Part shown: positions 51,381 through 60,600 of the stretch, one piece after another | How positions within the stretch are numbered: the first letter of the stretch is position 1 | Layout of the letters: each line of letters opens with the position of its first letter | Assembly (NCBI GenBank): GCA_022842685.1 | Contig: JALHPC010000008.1 | Coordinates: forward strand, 20,968 to 81,731 | Source: Candidatus Kapaibacterium sp. | GTDB lineage: Bacteria; Bacteroidota; Ignavibacteria; Kapaibacteriales; Kapaibacteriaceae | Direction: 5' to 3' | Length of the DNA stretch: 60,764 nt | Made by a program: the position numbers and the translations under genes | Notes under the pieces: generated by a model | The model's database searches: none | What the model was told of the DNA's origin: nothing | What the model saw: the letters and a program-made list of their open reading frames with translations, nothing else

Positions 51381-53577
51381 GGCGACGGAATGGCGAAGGA
51401 ATGGAATGGGAAACAACAGAGATGATTGCCGCAACGGCCAAAACAGGCACAAGGCAAGCAATACCATCAAGATCGAGCAAAGGTAACTCGTAAAAGGCTT
51501 GCACAACAGCCACGGGCAACGGCGGCGAGTGCCACATCATGAGTGCTATCCACGCGCCAACAAGGGCCAGAGCCCAGTAGGACAAATGAAGCACTGCCTG
51601 ACGATCTTGTTTGTCGACAAAGACAGCCGACACGATCACACTTGCCACAATGGCACAGAACAGCGCTTCGTGATGCGTATTCAAGAATGGCACACTCTGC
51701 ACGACCATCATGGCGATGAGAACCGACGTCCCAGTTCGAACAAGGTAGGTTGCCAGTTCACGCGGAAAGCTCGCAATGGCAGCGTGGTTACGCCCCCTAG
51801 CGGCCAACACCATAGCAGGAATACCCACGGCCAGCACACTTAGCAAGGCACCGCGGCGCGGTGTAAGGGGATATGGCATGGCGCCAATGGCTGCAAGGGC
51901 CGACACGAGGAGCAACACCACGTTTTTGCCGATGAACAGCCGAGCGACGTTCAGAATGGTACGCATAACGGCACGACCGTTGCGAACAAGGTCGGGCACG
52001 GCGTGAAACGCCGGTCGCGTAAAAGCAATGTCGGCCACCAGCCGGGCCATACCATGGGCGCCATCGACGGCCACCGACACGTCGGCCTGCTTCATGGCGG
52101 GCAGGTCGTTAACGCCATCGCCCATGAAGGCCACATGGTGCTGCGTTTGTAGATGCCGTACAAAGTCCTGCTTTTGCTGCGGCTGCATACGCGCGTGAAT
52201 GTGGCCGGCAGGCAGCTCGACGCGGGCACTATCAAGCAGCGACTGTACATGCGCTTCGGCGTCGCCAGAACAAACGTGGAGCTCGACTCTTGATTCCTGA
52301 AAAAACGTCACCAGCTCTTGCGCCTGCGGTCGAACAACGTCGGCCATGGCAATCGCCAGAATTGGCTGGGCGTGTTCGACGCCGTCGGCCGTCGCATGTT
52401 CGGCCTTGGCCAGCACCAGCACTCGCATGGCGTGAAGATCCTGTTGGCGTAGCTGCTTACGCAGCGCTTCTTGCTGGGGAGTGGTAAGCAGGCGCTCGGG
52501 CGAACCCAACACAAGCCACCCAAAACGGACAAGCCGCAGAGCACCAAAGGCGCGGGCGCTCGAGAATGGCACGGCGCCCTCGACGTCGGGGCGAGCTACC
52601 TGTTGAACACAATGGCGAAGTGCGTCGATGGTTTGGCCTTCGTCGGACGTAGCCGCAAGGTACTTGGCCAACAGCTCGGCTCCATCCACCGAAGCATCCA
52701 GCGTTACGACGCCCGCAACGTGCAGGCGATTTTCGGTAAGAGTGCCGGTTTTATCCATGCACACCGACGTCACAGCCGCGAACGATTCGACCGCCGGCAG
52801 ATGCTGTACAACGATACCGAACTTCGACAGGCGCAGCACGCCAAGCGTAAGCGTAATGGTCGTGAAAAAGACGAGACCTTCGGGGATTAGGCCCAGCACC
52901 AGGGTGGCGATACGGCGAATGCGATCGACGTCGAGCGCCTGACCGTTGGCCAGAACGACGTCGGCCACGGCAAGAGCCACGGCAATGCCGAAGCTCCATT
53001 CGAACAAGATGTTGATACGTCGTTGCATGGGCGACGTGCGCAGCACGTGGGCACGCGCTTGGGCGTTGATGCGGGCGGCAAGGCCTTCGGCTGCGGGGCG
53101 TTCCACGCGAAGCGTGCCTTGGCCGGCCACGCAGGCCGTGCCGGCAAACACGGCACTACCTACGGCGGCCCCCACGGCGTGCGACTCTCCGGTAAGAATC
53201 GAGGCATCGACTTCCAGTCCGTCGGATTCGACAATCACGCCATCGGCAGGGATTGCGTCTCCGCGATGCAGATGAATAACATCGTTTGGCCGAAGATCGT
53301 CGGCTCGGACGGTAACGTCACGGCCGTCGCGCAGCACATGATGTACTGCCGCCAGTTGAATCGTGGCGGCTCGCGCGGCGCGATAAGCGCGCCACTCTTG
53401 CACCACACCGATAGCCATGTTGCTAACGATGACCGTGCACACGCCCAGCGAGTCCAGCAGCAGGCGTTCGTCGGACGTATGCCACCAAGCCACAGCCAGG
53501 GCACCAACGATAACGGCGTTTAGGGCGTTGAACACCGTCACGGTGTTCCGCACAAGGATGGTACGAAGACTGGTCAC
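51373..53577 (-). CDS. P-type ATPase, CtpE-like (calcium-type)
   Basis: 734 residues from a GTG at 53577 that lies 4 nt after a TAGTTTTG box. Landmarks: N-terminal NTVTVFNALNAVIVGALAVA; actuator TGES (ILTGESHAV, about residue 131); PEGL in the ion-path helix (about 232); the phosphorylated aspartate in CMDKTGTLTEN (about 274); and GDGVNDLPAMKQAD (about 487). There are no metal-binding N-terminal domains and no CPC motif, so it is not a copper or zinc pump. The PEGL helix and length fit the CtpE group, linked to calcium in mycobacteria. The ion here is an inference. The glycosyltransferase follows in coupled arrangement. Confidence 0.88.
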   Translation of the reverse strand: MTSLRTILVRNTVTVFNALNAVIVGALAVAWWHTSDERLLLDSLGVCTVIVSNMAIGVVQEWRAYRAARAATIQLAAVHHVLRDGRDVTVRADDLRPNDVIHLHRGDAIPADGVIVESDGLEVDASILTGESHAVGAAVGSAVFAGTACVAGQGTLRVERPAAEGLAARINAQARAHVLRTSPMQRRINILFEWSFGIAVALAVADVVLANGQALDVDRIRRIATLVLGLIPEGLVFFTTITLTLGVLRLSKFGIVVQHLPAVESFAAVTSVCMDKTGTLTENRLHVAGVVTLDASVDGAELLAKYLAATSDEGQTIDALRHCVQQVARPDVEGAVPFSSARAFGALRLVRFGWLVLGSPERLLTTPQQEALRKQLRQQDLHAMRVLVLAKAEHATADGVEHAQPILAIAMADVVRPQAQELVTFFQESRVELHVCSGDAEAHVQSLLDSARVELPAGHIHARMQPQQKQDFVRHLQTQHHVAFMGDGVNDLPAMKQADVSVAVDGAHGMARLVADIAFTRPAFHAVPDLVRNGRAVMRTILNVARLFIGKNVVLLLVSALAAIGAMPYPLTPRRGALLSVLAVGIPAMVLAARGRNHAAIASFPRELATYLVRTGTSVLIAMMVVQSVPFLNTHHEALFCAIVASVIVSAVFVDKQDRQAVLHLSYWALALVGAWIALMMWHSPPLPVAVVQAFYELPLLDLDGIACLVPVLAVAAIISVVSHSIPSPFRRRV

Positions 53578-53581
53578 CGCA

Positions 53582-53589
53582 CAAAACTA
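53582..53589 (-). promoter_or_regulatory. TAnnTTTG box 4 nt before a GTG start
   Basis: On the minus strand TAGTTTTG is followed by TGCG and the GTG at 53577. This is the only case in the window in which the presumed leaderless start is GTG and not ATG. The other-strand gene at 53683 begins 106 nt away. Confidence 0.55.
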
Positions 53590-53682
53590 CCGCTACGGAT
53601 GAAGGTTGCCGGCGTTCGACACATCACGACTTGGCAATATTGACCTCACACTACGATAATCAAGAAGTGCAGAGATTGCAGC

Positions 53683-54306
53683 ATGCTTTGGCTGTCTGTG
53701 GTTGTGGTAACGCTACTGGCAATCCTCGTGGGGGTTGGGATGTTCCGCCTCTTGCGCTTTGTAAGTACGCCATGGCTGCGCGCGCTTGGCGTTTATCGGT
53801 ACTACTCGCCGATGTTCTTTACGATGCCCCTTGGCAAGAAGGTGTTGGATATGCACTTGGGCACAGCGTGGGATTTTATGTGGCTGCGCGACCGCAGTGC
53901 GACAACGATGCTGACGTACCTAACGGAAGGGCTGTTGGCCATGTGTGATGCTGCAGAGCGCGGAGAGGTAGTGCCACAGCAGCAACTGCGGGGAACCATG
54001 TACTTTTTATCGCCGAGCACCATGGAGAAGTTTGGCTTTCGGGTACGCCCCATGCGGTGGTACGAAACGTTGGCCTTTGTGCTGAACTACCTAGAAGTAT
54101 GTCTGCTTCACAGCGTAATGAAGCGGCGGCTGTGCTGGGTAGATATGCGGTGCGTGCGGATAGTCGAGGCAAGCGTTGCGGAGTTACTGGAACAGCGCGC
54201 GAGAATTGTGGGGCTGCACTCGCGCCTATTCGTCAAGCGCTCCGAGCATTGTAACGCAGCCCGCTTACCAGGGTTCTTTGGACACCCTGCCACGCTCCGG
54301 CGCTAA
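53683..54306 (+). CDS. Small membrane-anchored protein of unknown function
   Basis: 207 residues. One N-terminal transmembrane helix (MLWLSVVVVTLLAILVGVGM) is followed by a cytoplasmic-looking helical domain (YYSPMFFTMPLGKKVLDMHL, FLSPSTMEKFGFRVRPMRWY). No family recognised, and no ribosome binding site or TAnnTTTG box is obvious. It is the first gene of the plus-strand block ahead of the second DUF1800-DUF1501 pair, with a 75-nt gap. Confidence 0.65.
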   Translation: MLWLSVVVVTLLAILVGVGMFRLLRFVSTPWLRALGVYRYYSPMFFTMPLGKKVLDMHLGTAWDFMWLRDRSATTMLTYLTEGLLAMCDAAERGEVVPQQQLRGTMYFLSPSTMEKFGFRVRPMRWYETLAFVLNYLEVCLLHSVMKRRLCWVDMRCVRIVEASVAELLEQRARIVGLHSRLFVKRSEHCNAARLPGFFGHPATLRR

Positions 54307-54381
54307 TTGGTTAAACCAAACCGGTGGCGGTGACGACGCAGGGCGCACTCGAAACGCACACCTGTTTACGCACCAACTACC

Positions 54382-55932
54382 ATGGCACTTCTCGACCCTT
54401 ATGCTGGCCCGTGGACGGAACGCCACGCCGCCCACATGTTGCGCCGCGTTACCTTTGGCTTTCAGCCAACGCGGCTTTCTGAAGCCGTTTCGGCAGGCAT
54501 TGCAGCTACCGTTGATTCGCTGCTGGCTACCCTTCCCGCTTCGGCGAAGCCCAAGCACCCCACCACTGGCGAGAGCTTTCTCGATGCCCCCTTCGCACCG
54601 ATGGAGAATGCCCTGTACACGCAGTACGTCAAGGCATGGTGGGCAGAACAGTTGTTAACCACAACGCCAAACATTCGCGAAAAGATGGTGCTATTTTGGA
54701 TGAGCCACTTTACGGTTGAATTTCAGGCCGTCCAAAACTATGTGTTCTGCTACCAGTACCTTGAATACATGCGGGCTAACGCACTGGGCGACTTCAAGAG
54801 CATGACGCGCTGGGTTACGCTGTCGCCAGCCATGCTTCGCTACCTCAACGGCAACACCAACACGGCAGGCAACCCCAACGAAAACTATGCGCGCGAGCTG
54901 CAAGAGTTGTTTGCCAACGGCAAGGGCCCCGAAATCGAAGTTGGCAACTACACCACCTATACCGAAAGCGATGTAAAGGCTGCCGCCCGCGTTCTTACCG
55001 GCTGGCGCGAACAACGCCTAACGGGCGTGGTGAGCTTTCAACCACGCCAACACGACACCGCCGACAAACAGTTCTCGGCCGCCTATGGCAATCGCGTGAT
55101 TCGTGGACGTAACACTCCAACTGCAGGCAACGAAGAGCTCGACGAACTGCTCGACATGATCTTCACCCAAGAAGCTACCGAACGCCACGTGGTTCGCAAG
55201 CTCTACCGGTGGTTTGTGGATGCCACTATCGACGCAGACGTCGAACGCGACGTTATTGCCCCCCTAGGTCGCCTTCTTCGACAAAGCAATTGGTCGGTGA
55301 TGCCCGTGATGCGCACCCTACTGCGCAGCCAACATTTTAACGATCAGGCATTCCACGGTAGTCAGATTAGCTCGCCGGCCGACTTCATGTTTGGCACCCT
55401 GCGCTCCTTGCCTTCCATTGCCGCCCCTGCTGCCGAGCCACAACGCACGCAGTTTTACATCGGCCTGCAAGCCAACATGAACAACTTGCAGATGTCGCTA
55501 GGCGACCCACCAAGTGTTGCCGGCTACGAGGCCTACCACCAGCAGCCCGACTACGACCGCCTGTGGATGAATACCGCCACGTTGCCCCTGCGCAATGCCA
55601 CCACCGACGTGCTAGTTCTAGGCCAGCGGTCCCGCCCTGGCATGTTCGACACCATTGCCTACGTGCGGTCGATTCCGAATGCTAGCGACCCCTACGCACT
55701 CATCGACGCCATCAACACAAACCTGTTTGCCGTGCCCTTTCCCGATGATATTCGCACCACCCTTCTTGGCGATGTGCTGCAAGGGGGCACCGCCCCCATC
55801 TACGAGTGGACTCAAGAGTGGGAGACCTTTGTGGCCTCGCCCAACAACCAACAGCTTCGCACTCGCATGAAGGCCAAGCTCGACAACCTGTTCGTGTACC
55901 TGTTCCGCATGGCGGAATACCACATTGTTTGA
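54382..55932 (+). CDS. DUF1800 family protein (pair 2)
   Basis: 516 residues, paralogue of the gene at 16164. Same landmarks: ERHAAHMLRRVTFGFQP at the N-terminus, NIREKMVLFWMSHFTVEFQA, NPNENYARELQELFANGKGP, YTESDVKAAARVLTGWREQR and HVVRKLYRWFVDATI. It is 25 residues shorter than pair 1, mostly in the first 100 residues. No signal peptide is visible. The DUF1501 gene follows 25 nt after the stop. Confidence 0.9.
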   Translation: MALLDPYAGPWTERHAAHMLRRVTFGFQPTRLSEAVSAGIAATVDSLLATLPASAKPKHPTTGESFLDAPFAPMENALYTQYVKAWWAEQLLTTTPNIREKMVLFWMSHFTVEFQAVQNYVFCYQYLEYMRANALGDFKSMTRWVTLSPAMLRYLNGNTNTAGNPNENYARELQELFANGKGPEIEVGNYTTYTESDVKAAARVLTGWREQRLTGVVSFQPRQHDTADKQFSAAYGNRVIRGRNTPTAGNEELDELLDMIFTQEATERHVVRKLYRWFVDATIDADVERDVIAPLGRLLRQSNWSVMPVMRTLLRSQHFNDQAFHGSQISSPADFMFGTLRSLPSIAAPAAEPQRTQFYIGLQANMNNLQMSLGDPPSVAGYEAYHQQPDYDRLWMNTATLPLRNATTDVLVLGQRSRPGMFDTIAYVRSIPNASDPYALIDAINTNLFAVPFPDDIRTTLLGDVLQGGTAPIYEWTQEWETFVASPNNQQLRTRMKAKLDNLFVYLFRMAEYHIV

Positions 55933-55957
55933 TGTATCACCTCACGACGCCACAACC

Positions 55958-57544
55958 ATGAACCGCCGCTCCTTCCTTGCTCGCTCTACCGGTGCCGTTA
56001 CGCTGCCATTCCTTGTAAACGGCCTTCCCGTTCACGCCTTCGATGGCCCCTTGCTTGCCGACCTGTTTAACCTTGCCGAAGAGTCCGATCGTGTGCTCGT
56101 TCTCGTTCAGTTAAACGGAGGCAACGACGGCGTCAATACGGTGCTGCCCATCGACCAAGAAGCCGCCTACAAGGCTGCACGGTCAAACATCGCCATCCCC
56201 ATGTCGGCCGCCCTAAAACTCAACGATGCCCTCGGCCTGCATCCCGCCATGGCCGACCTGCATCGTACGTTCGGCGAACAAAAGGTGGCCGTGCTGAATG
56301 GCGTGGGCTATCCGAATCCCAATCAGTCGCACTTCCGCAGCACCGACATCTGGATGTCGGGCTCGTCGAGCAATCAAGTGGTCAGCAGCGGCTGGGTGGG
56401 GCGCTACCTCGACGGTGTCTATCCGGGCTATCCCGACGGCTATCCCACGGCTGCCATGCCCGACCCCATCGCCATTCAGATGTCGGCCGTTGTGTCGCTA
56501 GCGCTTACCGGCGTACAGCAGCAAAGCATGGGCATGGCCTTACAGGATCCCGAAACGTTTTACGACCTGGTGCAAGGCACCACGTCGGGCGGCGGCGGCC
56601 TGCCAAGCCAGACAGAAGCACGCTCCAACGTGGCATTTATTCGCGACGTCCAAGGCAAGGCCCAGGTGTACAGCGCCGTTATCAAGGAAGCCGCGGCCAA
56701 AGCCGATAACATTGCCGATTACGGCGATACGCGCGTGAACAGACTTGCGGCACAGCTACAAATCGTTGCTCGTATGGTTGCCGGCGGACTCAAAACTCGC
56801 GTCTATGTTGTATCCCTTGGCGGATTCGACACGCATGCCGCTCAAACGCTCGAAGGCGAGCCCACCAATGGCAGCCACGCCGTTTTGCTGGGCTACGTGT
56901 CGGCCGCCATGGCGGCCTTCCAGCGCGACCTCGAAGCGCACGGCGTGCAAGACCGCGTTCTTACCATGACGTTTTCGGAGTTTGGCCGCCGTGTGGCCAG
57001 CAACCTCAGTCTTGGAACCGACCACGGCACGTCGGCCCCCATGTTCATCATGGGCTCCAAGGTTATCGACGGCATTCGCACGCCATATCCATCGCTTACC
57101 GACTTGGACCGGGGCGACCTCAAGATGTCTATCGACTTCCGCCAAGTCTATGCGTCGGTTCTCGAACAGTGGTTTGGTGCCGATCCAGCCGTCATCCGCC
57201 AAATCCTCTTCCAGGACTTCGAAACTGTTCCCATTATCAAGGCCGGAAGCACCACGCACGTCGACGATGCGGCGTCGGCCGGCGGCCTCACGTTATATGC
57301 CATTTCTCCAAACCCCGTACGGGGCACGGCAACTATTCGCTACCGTGTAGACGCTGCCCTACCCGTACGTGTCGACGTCTACGACGCCTTGGGCTTCCAC
57401 GTGGCAACACTGGCCGAAGGCCACCACAGCCATGGCGAACACAGTGCCCCTTTCAACACAAGCACGCTACCAAGTGGCACGTACCATGTGCGGTGTAGTC
57501 AGGGACGCCAACATGTAACGGCAGCCATGGTGGTTGTTCGATGA
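55958..57544 (+). CDS. DUF1501 protein with Tat signal and T9SS sorting domain (pair 2)
   Basis: 528 residues from the ATG at 55958; a TTG-started reading from 55925 would overlap the DUF1800 end and precede the Tat signal. The Tat motif is NRRSFLARSTG. DUF1501 landmarks: VLVQLNGGNDGVNTVLP, NPNQSHFRSTDIWMSG, VVSLGGFDTHAAQ, FSEFGRRVASNLSLGTDHGT, SAPMFIMGSKV. The end (LYAISPNPVRGTATIRYRVD ... LPSGTYHVRCSQGRQ) is a T9SS type A sorting domain. Nearly the same length as pair 1, so the two pairs are duplicates of one module. Confidence 0.92.
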   Translation: MNRRSFLARSTGAVTLPFLVNGLPVHAFDGPLLADLFNLAEESDRVLVLVQLNGGNDGVNTVLPIDQEAAYKAARSNIAIPMSAALKLNDALGLHPAMADLHRTFGEQKVAVLNGVGYPNPNQSHFRSTDIWMSGSSSNQVVSSGWVGRYLDGVYPGYPDGYPTAAMPDPIAIQMSAVVSLALTGVQQQSMGMALQDPETFYDLVQGTTSGGGGLPSQTEARSNVAFIRDVQGKAQVYSAVIKEAAAKADNIADYGDTRVNRLAAQLQIVARMVAGGLKTRVYVVSLGGFDTHAAQTLEGEPTNGSHAVLLGYVSAAMAAFQRDLEAHGVQDRVLTMTFSEFGRRVASNLSLGTDHGTSAPMFIMGSKVIDGIRTPYPSLTDLDRGDLKMSIDFRQVYASVLEQWFGADPAVIRQILFQDFETVPIIKAGSTTHVDDAASAGGLTLYAISPNPVRGTATIRYRVDAALPVRVDVYDALGFHVATLAEGHHSHGEHSAPFNTSTLPSGTYHVRCSQGRQHVTAAMVVVR

Positions 57545-57558
57545 TTCGTCTTTCTTGG

Positions 57559-57566
57559 TAAGTTTG
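57559..57566 (+). promoter_or_regulatory. TAnnTTTG box before the last gene
   Basis: TAAGTTTG lies 15 nt after the DUF1501 stop, with TTG 22 nt before it (57534-57536). It would give a leader of about 28 nt carrying AAGGAG 5 nt before the ATG at 57601. So this gene uses a ribosome binding site, unlike the leaderless group. Confidence 0.5.
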
Positions 57567-57600
57567 GGGGACATTTATTCAACCCCACTAAGGAGCGCTT

Positions 57601-60600
57601 ATGCGCAGGTGTTCGTTACTTCTTGTTGCCATGCTACTTGGCGTGGCTAGCACGTGGTCGGCCGACCACAGTTTTATCTTCAAAACTCGAACTGACAACG
57701 GCCCCGTTACCGAGCGTACTGCGGTACGTGTAGGATATTCGCTCGTTAATCAGGCGCTTACAATCGTGGGCGACCTAGACACAACCGACGCACCCGTGTT
57801 GGGAATGATTATTCAGATTCCTCGCTACGAGGGTAAGAAGGCCACCCCCTACCCACTTACGGGCACCACAACATACCGCTATGGCCGCCGAAGTGATCAA
57901 ATTTTTACCTGCACCAACGGCTCCTTGACGGTAACCGACGTGAACCCCGAAACGGGTGCTGTGACCGCCACGTTTCAGTGGACCGGTGTAGCGAATCTAT
58001 CATCGGGCATTTCGTTACGGGTAACAATTTCCGAGGGGCGCCTGGTTCTCGGCTTGAAGCCCAAACTTACCATTGCTACTGTTCCGCGCGCAGGTGTAAA
58101 GGTTGGCCCCGACGAAGCCCTGCCCGTTAAAATCAACATCTCTAAAGAAAATGGCGACCCCGTTCAAGGGGCAACGGTTACCATAGGCGGCCTAGCTACG
58201 CTGTTCGAAGGTATCGAACCAACCAAGACCTATACCACCGATGTCCGTGGCGACGTGCGCATTAACTACAAGACAAAAAAAGACATCGAAAAGGGCAAAT
58301 ATCAGCTTCGCATTGATGCCAAGAAGGACAAATTTGAAGATGCCAATCAGCTTGTGTATGAAGTCGAGGTAAACGAGCGCGGACGCTACTGGTATGCCAA
58401 GTGTAACGGCTTTCCGTTTCACGAATTCGACGCCGGCGAAGGTGAACGCTGGAAGGAAGACGATGTATTCGTTGTTGCCGATGGCCCCGTTATTTGGAAT
58501 GGTATTTTTCGGATGGAAGGCCCAGTACGCATCGACACAACGCCGAACAAATTCATCGTAAACTGCCGCTCTATTCGAATGGATGGCTCGGGCGACGGCG
58601 CCATGGGCGACCTAGTGATCGTAGAAAGCACCACGGCCTTTGCACTACCGTGCTCGAACGTGATCAATTTTGGCCTCGACAAGCTTGCCACAAAACTTAG
58701 TGGCGGACTTATCGAAAAGCCCGTCATTGAACTACTCGGCGACGGCTTCCAGTCTAACGGCATCAAAATCGGCGCCACGGTTGTTCTAGGCAGAAACGTA
58801 TGGTCGGGCTGTAATAGCGACAATGCCAAGGGCGACGATCCCAACGAGAAGGCCAAGTTTGCTATCCAAGGCAGTGCAACGTACTCATCCATCGCACCTA
58901 AGCGATGGACGTTCACCGTGAGTGGCGAACTCCAGTCCTTCGCTCCAGTTTCTGCCCTATGTATCAACTCGGCCAAGGTGGCCTATTCTAGCGCCAACGA
59001 CGAGCTGGATATCACCGGCAAGGCGCGGGCACTGTGCTTTGCCAGCGCCGACATCGGCATTGGCTTTAGGGATGGGAAGTGGAACAAGGGCAACTTTACA
59101 TTCGAACTCGAAAACTGCATTCCTATTCCAGAAACGCCGCTCTGTTTCCGTGGTGGTGGTGGCTCCATTGAAAACATCCAGATTGGCAATCCCTTCAAAG
59201 CCCGCATCGAAAGCACCATGGAGTTGATTGGCAAGGACAACATCATGCAGTTCACGCTTGGTGGCGGTTTCGAAGCCGACCCTGTGGCGGCACTCCTCGA
59301 TGGCACCTTGCGCCTACTCAAGGTGGAGAAAATCTCCGAAGCCAAGCCATGGCAAATCGAGATTACAGCATCTGCAAAGCTTGGCTTCGATATGTCGATG
59401 AGCAATCCAACACTCGAAATCACAGGTGGCGCAAGTGTTGGTCACCTTGGTGGCGACTACATTCTTACGGGAACGTCGAAGCTTACCTATGCTGGTACGA
59501 CCGACGTTTTTTCGGGCACGGTCGACGGCCGCTGCGTGATTCCAACCTTTGCCTATACTGGCGAAATGAAGTGGCCGATCAAGGTCTTGCACGAATGCGC
59601 CAAAGACATCCTGCCCATCCAGGTTGGCACGATTAAGGGCGTCATGTCGATCACCCCCGGTGCCGAGCAATACATGCGCGCTAACGTCGACCTAGGCCCC
59701 ATTCGAGCCCGCCTAAGCGGCGCCTTGCTCGAGCTCTTTGAGGCATACTTCGGTACTGGGCAGGCACACATCGTGTTGGACTTCGACAAGACCTTTCCGC
59801 TGGAAATCGGCCCTGGTGTTATCAACCTCACCATTGGTACTGGCACGGCTAAGGCCGGCGACGACGTCCAAGCCAAGTCGGCCTCTGCCACCGTTGGCTC
59901 TGGCGTTGAAGCCCTACTCGTTCACCTGCAAGGGGCAACGGGAACAGTAACCGTGAGAGCTCCCGATGGTCGGTCGTGGAATGCCAGCACACCAGCCGAT
60001 GGCGTTCGCCGCTTCGATTTGCCCGATGGATTCCAGTTGTGGACGGTCCAGGCCCCTGCCGAAGGCGTTTGGACGGTAACGGCCGACGAGTGGGACTCCG
60101 TTCTGATTAGTGCTCGTGGTGGCGTAGTTACCAGCCCATTCAGCATCGATGTTCGTCGCGAAGGCAGCACCCTGGTTGTAACATGGCCAAAGGTTGACGG
60201 TGGCACCGTGGCCATTCAGGCCGACGTAGACGGCGAAAACTTCGACGGTATTCCGCTTGTGACTGCCCCTAGTGGCGACGGCAGTGCCGTGATACAGCTA
60301 GCCGACGGCCAAGTACCGTGTTCGTTCTACATAACTGCAATGCGCACGCTGGGCGGACAACTTGCCGAGGCACGCAGCGCCGAGACGTTTGCGGCACAGC
60401 GCGTGGCACTCATGCCGCCTACAAATGTTGCTGCTACGAGAAACGACCGCACAGGCACAACTGTGGTTTCGTGGACGCCATCAGAGTCGCCCGACGTACG
60501 CCGATACGGTGTGCGCCTGCGTCGTGGCAGTGCCGACACGCTCGTGGCCAGCGCTACGCGGTTTGCCTCGTCGGCCGAGTTTACACTCGATAATTCCGAC

